The notes under the pieces were generated by a model, which saw only the letters and a program-made list of their open reading frames with translations, was not told where the DNA came from and made no database searches. A DNA stretch of 64,000 bases from Tenebrio molitor. Taxonomy: Eukaryota > Arthropoda > Insecta > Coleoptera > Tenebrionidae. Each line of letters begins with the position of its first letter. The stretch's first letter is position 1. The DNA is taken from assembly GCF_963966145.1 (NCBI RefSeq), contig NC_091046.1, forward strand, positions 19,034,001 to 19,098,000, written 5' to 3'. Made by a program: the position numbers and the translations under genes. Positions 34,701 to 44,381 of the stretch are shown here, piece after piece.

Positions 34701-37518
34701 ACGAAACATTCATGAGAGCAATAAAATTTCTGGGAACATGAAAACTATGTAAATTTGGTTGGTAAACAAACACTTCTATTTCATGTTTAATACACAGCTA
34801 ATTCCATACGTTCATTTTAATGAAAACTATTGTAATAAAATTACTACAAATTATCATTTTTGCGCTAACAATTAATATCACATATTTTAATGTATTTTCT
34901 ATTTTGTCAAACTTGCACTATAACATATGAATGAAATTAACTGATTTCTCTTTTATCTGTGTAATTGTCATTCCTGGTTATTATTACAAAACAAAATGTT
35001 TTCCTGCATAAAATAATAGTTAATAGGTTTATTATACGTATGTTATTGTAATAAACAATTCCTAAGTAAAATATTCGCAATACTAAGGTAAATGGTTCCT
35101 GTTTAAATGCACCCTAATTTTTAATGTTTTAATTCTCATATTTTGACTCTGTAAGACACACGGAATAATTGCATAACGCAGTTAAATATTTGGTGGTATT
35201 AAAATAAAATATTATTAAAACATTTCTGAAATATGTAAAAGCGGAATGTGTCATTGGTTGCTTATTTTATTTTAAATGTTTATTTTCTATCTAATCCTTA
35301 ATATAAACCACTAATGCTCAATGTCAGTGAGAATTGAGAATCTCTTCAATCACACTTTAAGTTAAAAGCAAAATCCAAAAAAGAAAAACTTGGCAATTGT
35401 AATTATATGTATAACTCAGATTACCCGTTTACATCAATTGCAGATGTTTCTAATCCACTAAAAGTAAACTATATTTTTAACTATGAATTTCCTCGTAACA
35501 TCTTTAGTAAAGACAATAATTAAATAAGCCATATAACTTGACATAATCCGTTTACAATCTCCCATTTACTTCAAACTTGTTATCGCTAGTACTGTTCAAC
35601 TTGATAAAAACAAAAATTAGTCTTCCAATGTATTTTACACATCATGCTTCTTAAATCTTGAAGATATACCAAAACAGAGACTCGTTTATTTATTATTGCT
35701 TTGAATTAGAATTCAAGGCTTCTATAAAAACAATTATGGAAGTCGCAGAATTAGTTCCAATTAAACTACAAGTGAAATACAGTGTTAAAATTAAACAGCA
35801 TCTAACCAACGGAATTCTTTACCAGAGCTGCCAGTAAATAATAACTTCCACATTTTTTGTGAAAAAATGTACAAATGTAACATACTAATAGTTTACGAAC
35901 ACATGAATAAAAAAATCTGTTCACGCTAAACAAATCCTAAGATGTTTTGGTATTCGGTAGCCGATATTAATGGAACAAATTCAGAAAACAGGTCACATTA
36001 TGTTAAGAGATTTTACTTGACAAGTGACATGGTCGTAATAAGAAATTTACTCGTAACCATAACTAAAAGAAATAAGTTAAATATTAATTTTAAGTAATGG
36101 ATAACTGATGAATTCATTTATTTTGATGTTTCCTTGGAAAGATCTTACCACAATTTAACAAACCTTCAAAACTGAGATTAAAGATAGAACTAAACTATCG
36201 CGTCAAACACGTGATTCAGTTATGATTACTCAATCGGTGTACAAAATAATAATAACAAAACTTAAATGAATGAATTGCCATTACACCTGGGAACAGTTTA
36301 TGGAATAATCATACATTTATGTACAATAATTTTAACTTGAATAATTTAAATATAACTTTTCATGTTTTTAACTCTTCTGATACTTATACATAATATGTAG
36401 TTAGAGATTATAACACTAGATAGAAAATATCTTTTATAATAAAATATCCTTCCTTGAAGTAATATAGTAGAGCGATTTAAACTTCTTCAAAAAAAAACTT
36501 ATCTTGGTTTTTCTTATCTGCCACAGTGCTTTATCGCCTTCTGACATACCTAGTTACAAAATAATACATACACAAAAGGGTTCTTTATTCAAAATTCAAA
36601 TAACAATTTTTTAACTGTAAAACGTTAAATTACACATCCACTTGCGGAGTACAAATCTCGACAAACTTTAATAATACGTTTAATAATACGTTTTCTATTG
36701 TTAAAAATTACAAAATAGACGACGACTCATATCTACCATCTTACCTAAATTATATTATTAATTGACACTGCTACATGAATTTATAGTTCTAAAATGTGAA
36801 ACTTTACCCATTATGTATGCGAGTGAGATTGTACATTTTAAATATTTTTTAAAATATATGTTTTGCATCACGATAAACTTTAAAAAGTACGAGTGTCAGG
36901 AAGTTAATTTCTGAATGCGTTCACAACCGCCCAACCACAAGCATATAATATAAATATAATAAGTATATATAAATACATATCACTTATAATTTCCGCTTAA
37001 TTAGGAACTACAATCTCTAAATGCAAATTATACTTCTCTTTAAATAAACGTTTGGCTGCTGAATTATAATGTAATCTAATAAAATTACCTACTTATTTTG
37101 AAGTCATAAAAGGTGAATAAATTGTATTAATCGGAAATTGTCTTCAAGATCTGATTAAGCTTTCAATTAAAGAAATGAAATCCATTATTAAAAAATTACA
37201 GAATTCAAAACGAAAAAAAAAAATATTAAATAGCTCTTTGTTAATGTTAAGACCTGTGCACTTGAAAAATCTGGGTTTGATATTAATTAATGCAACATTT
37301 CAAGCAACTACAAAAATATCATGAATTAAAAAAACTTACCATATAAAATCCTTGCAATGTGAACAGAATGTTGGTTGTTTAAAAAATCTGGGCATGAATC
37401 TATGGCCTTTAACGTTATATACATTTTTCTTTTTGAGAGCACCTTTCCTCCCCCGCAAACGCAGACCAAATTTCGTATTTAGATCACTTCCTTCTTCGTT
37501 AAAATCTTCTTCAGCCAT
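16039..37518 (-). CDS. Pkc53E: Conventional protein kinase C (Pkc53E-like)
   Basis: A 666-residue serine/threonine kinase activated by Ca2+, diacylglycerol and phosphatidylserine at the membrane. Domains in order: pseudosubstrate RLRGRKGALKKKNV (20-33, Ala27 in the phospho-site position); C1A (His39, Cys52/55/69/72, His77, Cys80/88) and C1B (His104 to Cys153), both with the full HC zinc pattern; C2 (about 158-290) with Ca2+-binding Asp189, 195, 247, 249 and 255; kinase domain with GKGSFGKV (344-351), Lys366, YRDLKLDN (catalytic Asp461), DFG 479-481, activation-loop Thr495 in TFCGTPDYIAPE; turn motif around Thr637 (LTPTDK); hydrophobic motif FMGFSF with Ser656. C1-C1-C2-kinase order makes it a conventional isoform. 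All key residues are present, so it should be active. Pkc53E is preferred over the eye-specific paralogue inaC by general resemblance only. Confidence 0.97.
16603..16641. repeat. Palindromic module with GAG..AAGTCGA core
   Basis: Arms AGAAATCTCAC and GTGGGATTTCT enclose GAGTGGACGAAGTCGA. It is one of several structurally similar modules in the window (see 18962, 43549, 46019, 49700, 55070, 60898, 61330, 62075). Confidence 0.55.
16681..17085 (-). mobile_element. 5'-truncated LINE 3' end with (TAA)n tail, in PKC intron 12
   Basis: Read on the - strand this copy carries the last part of a LINE reverse-transcriptase ORF, a short 3' UTR and a (TAA)n tail (ATT repeats from 16681 on the + strand). 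It is nearly identical to 24971-25456 in opposite orientation, but has one T fewer in a T-run of the ORF, which breaks the frame. The 94-residue + strand ORF with a tyrosine run over the microsatellite is an artefact. Confidence 0.8.
17086..17215. repeat. Dispersed repeat R, uninterrupted copy
   Basis: The segment around CACTACAAAATGCACTAGAA through GCGCTAGGTA and ACTTTCTCT recurs at 54206-54256, 54852-54914 and 56581-56594. There it is broken by two insertions, so this copy shows the empty-site arrangement. Confidence 0.6.
18743..18925. mobile_element. 183-bp MITE in PKC intron 7
   Basis: Inverted ends (ACGGGTGTTTTTTTT with TTGGCGTCGAAGTAGGC, and GCCTACTTCGACGCCAA with AAAACACCCT), TA-flanked. 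The inner GTCGAAGTAGGC block is shared with the MITEs at 33485 and 39400 although their outer ends differ. Confidence 0.75.
18955..19345. repeat. Repeat unit with two nested palindromes; paralogue at 62065
   Basis: First module 18972-19036: outer arms TTTAAAGCAC../..GTGCTTTAA, inner arms TAAGAGCAC/GTGCTTTTA, core GACGCGTAGCGGA. Second module about 19068-19140: outer arms AATTTGGCGCAC/GTGCGCCAATT, inner arms TAGAAAAC/GTTTTCTA, core GACCTGTAGGGGA. The whole unit is repeated at 62065-63170 with insertions. Confidence 0.65.
19480..19733. mobile_element. 254-bp MITE in PKC intron 7
   Basis: CTGTGGCGGTCGTGAAAAAG at the left end is mirrored exactly by CTTTTTCACGACCGCCACAG at the right; pairing continues through GTAGGTAAGTC. 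The target duplication is not clear. Confidence 0.7.
21294..21514. mobile_element. MITE S copy 1, 'GGGTGATCAAGAAGGACTG' family
   Basis: The ends GGGGGTGATCAAGAAAGACT and AGTCCTTCTTGATCACCCGG are inverted and TA-flanked. Two more copies, inverted relative to this one, lie at 42705-42935 and 43670-43900 inside the Helitron. Located in PKC intron 4. Confidence 0.8.
21999..23209. mobile_element. 1.2-kb TA-flanked element carrying a LINE fragment
   Basis: The ends CAGGGTCTATCAGAACTGGC and GCCAGTTCTGATAGACCCTG are exact inverted copies; pairing extends through the GGACCAAAATAATACGG and CATCATCTTCTGGGAATA blocks. TA flanks both sides. The interior holds a - strand LINE-derived ORF. Located in PKC intron 4. 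Confidence 0.8.
22312..22770 (-). pseudogene. LINE polyprotein C-terminal fragment (possible restriction-like endonuclease region)
   Basis: A 152-residue open frame. Its N-terminal three-quarters resembles a domain found at the C-terminus of insect LINE polyproteins: RPDIIIL..KQAYLLDIAVPNSHN, then a helical stretch, VISATGIVPQSL and LYSCHIVRKFL. The PD...D-I-A pattern recalls a restriction-like endonuclease core, but that assignment is an inference. There is no reverse-transcriptase domain upstream, so it is a fragment trapped inside the surrounding inverted-repeat element. Confidence 0.6.
23468..23866. mobile_element. 399-bp MITE with 35-bp inverted ends
   Basis: CTATACTTGGGCCAACCAAC (left) is mirrored by GTTGGTTGGCCCAAGTATAG (right), and pairing continues to GATATAGTAATAAAA. 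It abuts the LINE fragment that starts right after it. The 66-residue ORF inside has no support. Confidence 0.75.
23868..24198 (+). mobile_element. LINE 3' end, second family, with (TAA)n tail
   Basis: The frame starting 23868 reads RHDLKLAKDNF..RQNFITNRVF, then shifts to NSLPEEVISSK. This is the typical '..NRV..WNSLPEEV' C-terminus of CR1/jockey-like LINE polyproteins, broken by a frameshift near 23952. A TAG at about 24077 ends the frame, and the element finishes in AATAATAATAAT. Different sequence from the LINE at 24971. Confidence 0.6.
24534..25489. mobile_element. TA-flanked MITE interrupted by a LINE
   Basis: The left arm starts CAGATTATAATCGAAATACA and the right arm ends TATTTTGATTACAACCTG. 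The pairing resumes as CTACTGACTTCATGTAGAAC on the left against its mirror near 24935-24955 on the right. The right arm is split by the LINE at 24971-25456; without it the element is about 470 bases. Located in PKC intron 4. Confidence 0.75.
24971..25456 (+). mobile_element. LINE 3' end, (TAA)n tail, 7-bp target duplication
   Basis: It carries a 100-codon open frame (25024-25326) containing LRSGRFFYVPRAVTN and the C..CDIF..SLGQFKRLI ending, which matches the C-terminus of jockey/CR1-type reverse-transcriptase polyproteins. A 3' UTR and (AAT)n tail follow. TAAAATT is present on both sides (24964-24970 and 25457-25463). It is nearly identical to the copy at 16681-17085, implying fairly recent movement of the family. 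Confidence 0.8.
25577..25965. mobile_element. MITE E, copy lacking its left end
   Basis: Homologous along its length to the complete copy at 59382-59816: shared AGAACTCGCCAATTTATGAA and TTAACACACGCATTTGAGAT with the ending ACACCCTG. The left terminal repeat is missing. Confidence 0.7.
25966..27565. other. PKC intron 4, nothing recognised
   Basis: AT-rich intron. A GC-richer patch near 26810-26870 with a GTGAGT donor on the - strand was considered as a cassette exon and not supported. Confidence 0.35.
27566..27766 (-). CDS. Unidentified 66-codon ORF in PKC intron 4
   Basis: An ATG-started frame with mixed, protein-like composition in very AT-rich intron DNA: a Leu/Cys-rich start, FNIFGSKIKEWWNRDQLLED in the middle, and an acidic tail SSSEFDSDDD before TAA. 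It lies on the same strand as PKC. An in-frame TAA stands just before the ATG. A possible splice acceptor (GAAACTCAG) inside it has a phase that does not match the upstream PKC exon, so it is probably not an alternative PKC end. No family was recognised; it may be a terminal exon, retrocopy fragment or nested small gene. No - strand AATAAA was seen immediately downstream. Confidence 0.3.
   Translation of the reverse strand: MLGFVIKLACFDTCPKLSESKTAFNIFGSKIKEWWNRDQLLEDQVKPLTFVANTGESSSEFDSDDD
28488..28694. mobile_element. 207-bp MITE in PKC intron 4
   Basis: ATGATCAACA at 28488 and TGTTGATCAT ending 28694 are inverted. Pairing continues through GATAAGGGACGGTATGGAAA and its mirror on the right. 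Confidence 0.65.
28841..29060. mobile_element. 220-bp inverted-repeat element in PKC intron 4
   Basis: CATTAGGACGATAGCCCGAA at the left pairs with TTCGGGCTATCGACCTACTG at the right. The interior has further CGAATTCG palindromes. Confidence 0.55.
29061..31576. other. PKC intron 4, 5' part, nothing recognised
   Basis: AT-rich intron sequence with no open frame, element boundary or RNA gene that could be supported. Confidence 0.35.
32422..32822. mobile_element. 401-bp MITE in PKC intron 2
   Basis: CAGTGTGGAATAAAATGATT (left) is mirrored exactly by AATCATTTTATTCCACACTG (right), and pairing extends through TACATCTAGTTACCTTTG. TA flanks both ends. Confidence 0.85.
33485..33851. mobile_element. 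367-bp MITE, 'CAGGGTTATTCTAAATGATT' family, in PKC intron 1
   Basis: The ends CAGGGTTATTCTAAATGATT and AATCATTTAGAATAACCCTG are exact inverted copies, TA-flanked. The subterminal GTCGAAGTAGGC block is also inverted at the other end. A partial relative lies at 39400-39620. A tRNA-B-box-like string inside it is not a tRNA. Confidence 0.85.
33852..37339. other. PKC intron 1, nothing recognised
   Basis: 3.5 kb of AT-rich intron with no exon, repeat pair or RNA gene that could be supported. Confidence 0.35.
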
Positions 37519-37571
37519 ATTTTGTAACTAAATCAAATAAACAACATATAAAAATAGTAATAGAACACAGA

Positions 37572-37612
37572 ACACTGCCCGTCAAATGTCAATATTCAGG
37601 TGCCTATATATC
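37572..37612 (-). promoter_or_regulatory. Pkc53E: Possible TATA/initiator core promoter of the PKC gene
   Basis: On the - strand, TATATAGGCA (37610-37601) is followed about 30 bases later by GGGCAGTGTT, resembling an insect initiator. This would give a leader of about 60 bases before the ATG at 37518. Alternatively TTTGATTTAG at about 37527 is a splice acceptor and the promoter lies further upstream. Confidence 0.3.
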
Positions 37613-38746
37613 TGTTCTATTGAAGTATATTTAGGTGCAACAGTTGTGTACGAACGTCCGTTTCGCTGTGATAGGAACTCTTTCTGGGGACACCCCACCC
37701 ATGTGCTAAACGAAGCTAGAGAATGGATGTCGTAGCAAGTAGCGTTGCGCAATCGCATTGATTACTTTTCCGATTGGAACGAACCATTACAGTCTTACCT
37801 TACCCTTTATCCCATCTTTTTTTGACTGTTTTTCACCGTTCTTCAACATGGATTCAAAGTACACCTATTCTATTCAATTAGGATTGGGGTTAGATAAAGT
37901 GGAAAACACGCTGAACATACCAATCTCAACGATATCGTACTGAATAGAATATCAACTATTTATATTTATATTAAAAATCACCTTACTAATATTTACCTAC
38001 TGTTACTATTTACACAAACTGAAAGGTTAAAATTTTTCTTTTACTAATAAGTAATAACCAACAACCATCATTGACCATCAGGATTCCTAATATTTACCTA
38101 ATAATATTTGTTTTAAATTTATCCCGGACACATTAAATTATTATTAAATCATCCGGATGTGCTCAATAATCATTAACTTCTTTACATAGCAGAACTCATG
38201 TTCATAAACGATTTTGTTTCTTTTATTTTTAAAGGTTTTAAATCATTTTAGAACGATGCAAAAAACATTTATATTTCATTTTGTGTAATCCTACCGATTT
38301 AACTGGTTCATCAACTTTTATATGTACATATTTTAAGTGGAACTCTACGTGTATTTTTACATGATTATAGCGTCGTATCACCAAAAAAAAAAAGTTTTTT
38401 ATTATTCATTCAAAATAAAATCCCCAAAAAAGGCAGAAACGTAACTTCAAATTGAAGACCCGCTAGTAAGAAAAACGAAATAAAAGTTAAAATGTGTTTA
38501 TAATAAAAAAATATAAGAATATTTAACATTACGTATGGGGTATGCGTATGGTTGATAAAAGTAACAAAACAAAACATATTTTGAAAAAGTTTAAACAGAA
38601 ATAAAAATATTAGTTCAACAAAAGAGAAAAAAGAGAAAAAATTTCAAAAATATAGGTACTTATAGTAGGTATACAACATCAATACGAGTATAAAAATGCT
38701 TCCTCCGTACTGTATGCGTCCATTTTCTTCGCCTTCAATTGCCAGA

Positions 38747-39124
38747 AGTATCGCGTGTTCAAATGAAATCCTGGGCTGAGTAGGCGTTGGAAAAATTAAA
38801 CCGTTTAGAAAGAACAGTGTAAAGTTTGAAATTCCCGCCGTTAGACACGAATAACATTTGTTTATGTTTAATCGGGACATAATTGAACATGTTTGTTTTC
38901 AACAATGGGTGCTCTTAGATATTTGCTTCGAGAATAGGAATCGTTAAGTTATTCTATTTTTAATGTAAAACATTGTAGAGAAAGCGAAAAAGAAAGATTT
39001 TCTTGGCTCTAAATTTTAGGTTAGCTGTCAACATGCCCCAATTAATCTACGCTTTAAAAAAGCACAACAATTGACGGTTTCCAACGCCTTCCCAGCCCAG
39101 GATTTCATTTGAACGCGCGATACT
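38747..39124. mobile_element. 378-bp inverted-repeat element upstream of PKC
   Basis: Left arm AGTATCGCGTGTTCAAATGA (continuing AATCCTGGGCTG..GGCGTTGG) pairs over about 50 bases with the right arm ending TCATTTGAACGCGCGATACT. No target duplication was clear. Lies about 1.2 kb upstream of the PKC start. Confidence 0.65.
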
Positions 39125-39399
39125 GTTTTACTTGTTTAAACTGCAAAGATGATCGTTCAGCACTTTGGATTTTACTGGCAGGATGAGAAAGAGAATTAAA
39201 AACAAAATTACTTCAACAAACCATATGATGTAAATATAGATACAAATTTACTTAATACAGTACTTATATTCTTATGTATGTATTTTAATGGGTAGTACTG
39301 CTGGAATCTCGATTTTATCAATTTTTCAAAACGACAAAATTACACAATTGCACAGTAAGCCGATTAATTTTTAAACACGAATGTTAATAATACAGGATA

Positions 39400-39620
39400 C
39401 AGGGTTATTATAAATGATTGTAGTCGAAGCAGGCCATGCCCATGTTATGAGATTTTTGCCGCTTTAATGTGAACTGTCAATTTTTGTCACTATCACTGTA
39501 ATTTTTTAGGTGAAAAGTGCGGTGATGAGGTTTTTATTTACTTTTTTTAAATTAACTATTGAATCTAAAAATATTGAGTTGTTTTCCAACCGATTATAAA
39601 AATGTTTAGTTGTTTTGCAC
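39400..39620. mobile_element. Partial MITE, relative of 33485
   Basis: Begins CAGGGTTATTATAAATGATT after TA and follows the 33485 copy through GTCGAAGCAGGCCATGCCCA and the TGAGTTGTTTTCC region, then loses its right end. Confidence 0.65.
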
Positions 39621-39652
39621 CCAATTTAAAAAAACACTTTATATGTATATCT

Positions 39653-40785
39653 ATAGGTATCTCAGCTAAGACTTTCGAGCCTAATATCTCGGTTATTTTC
39701 CAACGGATTTTTGTGAAATTTAAAATGCAGATATTTTAGACGGTGAAGAGTAAAACCTCATTAATGCAATAATCCAAGTCTTAAAAACGTAATTTTAAAT
39801 GTCTTTTTAAAATGTTGAATCACTTAAGATTTATATCAAAAAATTGATCGTCAATAAAAAATGCTGTAAGGAGACACTCGTTCTTGAAAGACGTCTGGTT
39901 TGCAAGAAAAAAGAAAAAAATTGTGTTAAACGTGGCTGCAGATGCAAAAACGTAGACGCGTATGAAACAAACGCGCAATATCGCCTAATTTTGGTCACCA
40001 CTCACCCCTCTTCGTACAGACGTATTGACATATTTGACGTTTATCTTTCTAACCTTACTTACAAAGTTAAAGACAACATTTGGACGTAATTTATTATACT
40101 GGATGCTTTAATTCTTCCATAAAAGACTAAAACACGACCGGGATATTTTAGCAAGGTAATTTAGTTCACGTACGCTTCCTGTGTCTTCAAATAAATTGAC
40201 GACTGTCTGAATCTTTCATTTTGTAAAGCCTACATTTGGATAGTGAAGAAAACGAACTGTGTCGTTGAAATTCTTACGACACTCTCCATAGGCAAAAATT
40301 GTTTCCTTTTTCAACAATATTGAAATTTCTGCCATTGTAGTCTATTTTTAGAGTATTTTCAATAAATTTACACAATTTGACATTTCTAATAAAGCGCGCC
40401 CACTATTGACAGATTTTAAGGGGTGTACAAAATGTTGCTTATAGCAACTTTTCATAAATTGTTTCAAAAGGTAACTGCTCAAATACCTTCAAAATTTAGA
40501 TTAAATTTTTAACAACAAAATCTAATCTTTTCGTTGAATCAGACGAGTGATTTAGTTAATTGTTTGTGTTGACAACTATTTTTTAATGTTTAACAATATA
40601 ATAATAATTGCGCTTAATTTTCAATAAAGGAAACATGTGTTAAAAATACATTTTTTAACTTGAGATAATTCTATTATTACTAATTGAACCTTCACCGTCT
40701 AAAATATCTGTATTTTTAAGTTCATAAAAATCCGTTCGCAAATAACCGAGATATTAGGCTCGAAAGTCTTAGCTGAGACACCCTG
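39653..40785. mobile_element. 1.1-kb inverted-repeat element with about 100-bp arms
   Basis: TCTCAGCTAAGACTTTCGAG near 39661 is mirrored by CTCGAAAGTCTTAGCTGAGA near 40758. Pairing runs on through TAATATCTCGGTTATTT and ATATTTTAGACGGTGAAG. The right end is ACACCCTG before TA; the left is degenerate. An 81-codon Lys/Cys-rich ORF inside (39844-40089) is unrecognised. Confidence 0.75.
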
Positions 40786-41158
40786 TATATTTATTTAAAA
40801 TTTATATTTTCGTTTTAAAAAAAATTGCTCGAGATAATAACTATAATCCTGATCTTGCACTGAAAATAAGTACATACATAGTTTTGTTTCAATTTTAGAA
40901 TAATATGCTTTTTAAAATCTAGGTTACTTAATCCTGTTAGTTTACTTATTTGTATAAATCAGGTCAAATTGTAGTTTTATGACTTCCTATAAAGTCGATT
41001 TCTTTCCTTGCAAATAAAGAAAATGAAAAAGAGATATACATATACGGCCTAACATTTTTTTATTTAACTTACTTTATTAACCATCCTACGGATTTAACAA
41101 GAGTTTATAAGGCATCTACAAGTAACAACTTTGTCCGAACAGTGCTAATTTACTATTA
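40786..41158. other. Intergenic, nothing recognised
   Basis: AT-rich DNA between two elements. Confidence 0.35.
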
Positions 41159-42704
41159 TCTAATATATAAAATTCTCGTGTCACAGTTTTAGTTATCATA
41201 CTCCTCTGAAACGGCTTGAACGATTTTGTTGAAATTGTGAAGTGATAAGGGTGGTCCACCCCAAATTTTTATTTTTTATTTTTTGGACAAAATTGTTTAT
41301 TTTTATTTTTTTATGATGTGGCATTAAAAAATACATACAACCCTAAATTTACACCCTTCTACCATCAACCCCTATTTTTTAATAACGATATTGATCGATT
41401 GATCGTTCAGTTAATTCAGTGATTTCATATAACCTCAAAAGTACTCGACATGTGTCACGAGCTCACACCAATGATTTTTATTGTGTTACACATTGTTGGA
41501 TTTGTCTCCGCCCCGATTAGCAGAATAACTACATATTAAAACATCGAATAACTAACGAAAAAAAATTTATGAGGAAAATTCATTTTGAAAGGTTATGTCA
41601 TCTGTCATTGTGCGCGCATTGACAAATTGAACTTAATTGAAATTTAACGTCAGCTGAGTGTTGACACCAAGTGTGATCAATGGTGATCAACACGTATTAC
41701 TCTTACCTACTTTTGCATTGTACAGGGTGCGACAACATAACTTCCTTTTTTGAAATGCGCGCCACTCAGACTGTAATGGGGCGGGAGTGGTCTCATTCCG
41801 AAGCCGTGGTCCCGTGGTTTTAAAGATTTATTCCCTATCCTGTCAGCTGCCATCATGCGTCGGAAGTATGGAGGTAGTATTAACAGGAGGGAGCACTATT
41901 TGAAAAAAGCGGAAATGCTGCGTAAATGCGCACTGCCATAAAGTGGTACTAAATGCAGAGCGCACCATGTGGAAAGATCCCAGCAGAGGGCCAGTCCCAG
42001 CAGTGTCACTAAAGCTTAGATTATAGTGACCGGAACGCTTCCGTATCCCGAACCGTGCCCTTCCCCGCAATCGCAACGTCCCCGCAAAAATGCGTTGCTA
42101 GTTATAGTGACCCGTAACGTTGCCGTACCCCTACCTAAGGTATTGACAGATTTCATGTTAAATATTGTAGGTTATGCTATTCCAATTCGTATTTTGTTGA
42201 GAAGCCAGAGAGATCCCAGAAGACATAAAGTAATATTAATAATAATTTATGTAATACCTATTTAATACCAGTAAATATTTGACAGATTTAGCAAAGCAAA
42301 TAAAAATGTTGGGAAGTGAAAAACTTCCAGGAACAGATATAGAATTGCCGTATGTCATTGTTGCTGATGAGGCGTTCCCACTAAAATGTTATATTCAGTA
42401 GATAAGGTCCTTCCTATTTCGTCCCATGCCTGTTCTCGCATAAAGTCCATTCAAAAAACATTTGGACTGTCAAAATCAAAATTGCAGTTGTTAGGTTGGT
42501 TAAATCACTAGTTATTTTCATATTGCCCGGTTGATATCTATTATTTTTTTGATTTTTCAAACTATTCATTTGTTTAAATAGACATTGTCAAATAAATTGC
42601 AAAATTATTTAAGTGCATTTTGTAAAAAGTTTAAAATGGAAAGTTCAAACGAACTGTGGTGGTTCTATTGGCGCGAGAGAAAAGGGCCATAACAAATTAT
42701 TATA

Positions 42705-42935
42705 CCGGGTGATCAAGAAGGACTGTTTAAGTTGGCAGTACAATTAAGAAATTTTTTTAATTCGGTTATTTATAACACTGCAACCGGATATGTTTTGTTG
42801 GTTTATTTGACAAATATCTGATGTAGGTATAGCATTAACAACGACAAGCCATCAACAACCAAAAGTTACTCCTGTTATACGATTTAAAATACAATTCAGT
42901 GTTACCAACTTAAACAGTCCTATTTGATCACCCCG
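42705..42935. mobile_element. MITE S copy 2, inside the Helitron
   Basis: CCGGGTGATCAAGAAGGACT to TTTGATCACCCCG, 231 bases, TA-flanked; about the same length as copy 3. Confidence 0.85.
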
Positions 42936-43382
42936 TATTATAAAGCCATCCCTTCAACAAAAAACGTTTCTGATTTTAAACCAACTGTGGAGAAACAACA
43001 TCTTTTCATTGTGGAAATGAAAACCTAATTAAAGCTGATTGGATCCCTAAATCCTAGGGAGTAATCCATTTTTGACACGAGAGTATGACAAATTCTAAAT
43101 TAGGTACAAAATATAGTTTAGTTTAGTGATATAAGTGTTAAAAGTAAGATTTTATTTTGAGAGAAGGCAAGATTTCGGAACGAGCGCAACTAGATTAATC
43201 AATGTGCCCAGGTTTGGTTGTTCTATAAAAGTTAAAAAAAAACGTAAATAATATAAGATAATAGATTCTAACAATATTGCCACAATTTTACCACGACTCA
43301 TGTTAAATTAAAGTAACCTGCTTTTTTAGTTATTTGTTATAGCCACAAATATACCTCGTGGCAATAAAATTATTTTTTGGTT

Positions 43383-44150
43383 CAACACTGTCAGAATTTG
43401 AGAATTTTCTCCTTTGTGAATGCATTTTGATAAATGTCACAACTTGTCAAAACGAAACGTCAAGCTAATTTTAAAGATTTTAAGCGATTTGGAGCTTTTA
43501 AGAGGCTCGTCGAACCAAAAAAACGTTGTATTCAACTCATTCGTGTGTAAATTGGGCCTTTTTTGGCACTCGTGGGCCTTTAAAACGCTCGTTACATTCG
43601 CGTTTTAAAATGGTCCACTCGTGCCAAAAAAGGCCCAATTTACGCGCGAACTCATTAAATAAACTACTACCGGGTGATCAAGAAGGACTGTTTAAGTTGG
43701 TAGTACAATTAAGAAAATTTTTTAATTCGGTTATTTATAACACTGCAACTGGATATGTTTTGTTGGTTTATTTGACAAATATCTGATATAGGTATATCAT
43801 TAATAACGACAAGCCACCAACAACCGGAAGTTACTCCTGTTATACGATTTAAAATACGATCCAGTGTTACCAACTTAAACAGTCCTTCTTGATCACCCCG
43901 TATTTTTGTTCGACACTCTCAGAATTTGAGAATTTTCTCCTGTGTGAACGGATTTTGATAAATTTGACAACTTGTCAAAACGAAACGTCAAGCTAATTTC
44001 AAAGATTTTTAGCGATATGGAACCTTTAAGGGGCTCGTCGAACAAAAAAACGTTGTATTAAACTCGTTCTTGTGAAATTTTGGCTTTTTATGGCACTCGT
44101 GGACCTTTAAAACTCTCGTTTCACTCGAGTTTTAAACTGGTAACTAATAG
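43383..44150. repeat. Tandem duplication flanking a MITE, each copy with a palindrome
   Basis: 43383-43660 and 43912-44150 are diverged direct copies (shared CAGAATTTGAGAATTTTCTC and CAAAACGAAACGTCAAGCTA), separated by MITE S copy 3. Each ends in a palindrome: TTTAAAACGC..GCGTTTTAAA in the first, TTTAAAACTC..GAGTTTTAAA in the second. The small ORFs here are incidental. Confidence 0.7.
43670..43900. mobile_element. MITE S copy 3, inside the Helitron
   Basis: CGGGTGATCAAGAAGGACTG to TTCTTGATCACCCCG, TA-flanked, 231 bases. Confidence 0.85.
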
Positions 44151-44381
44151 GTTACTGGTTACTAGGTTAGAAATTTTGACGGGAATTTCCGATGTCAAAC
44201 AGTTTACCCTTTGTTTCTTTAACAACTGTCGGGCTGTAGGCTGTGCTGTCGGCACCATAGGACAGATTACTCATTATATGCCATAGGCACTGCCACTCCA
44301 CTCTCACATTCTGCATTCTGATTGGCTATTTGTTACAGCTCAAGGCCATTTTCGTAGGTACCCGTCCCATATAAGATAAAT

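Larger units (their letters stand above)
16039..37518 (-). other. Pkc53E: Exon map of the PKC gene
   Basis: Coding exons in transcription order: 37518-37340, 33323-33292, 31832-31750, 31688-31577, 20677-20549, 20457-20304, 20250-20022, 18432-18301, 18251-18078, 18018-17927, 17877-17676, 17413-17225, 16400-16260, 16191-16039 (TAA at 16041-16039). They sum to 2,001 bases, in frame throughout. Intron sizes range from 49 bases to 10.9 kb; the largest (31576-20678) splits the C1B finger between Thr135 and Ala136. The donor of the intron after APE (17675) is GTCTGG, weaker than the others. Mobile elements occupy introns 1, 2, 4, 7 and 12. Confidence 0.93.
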
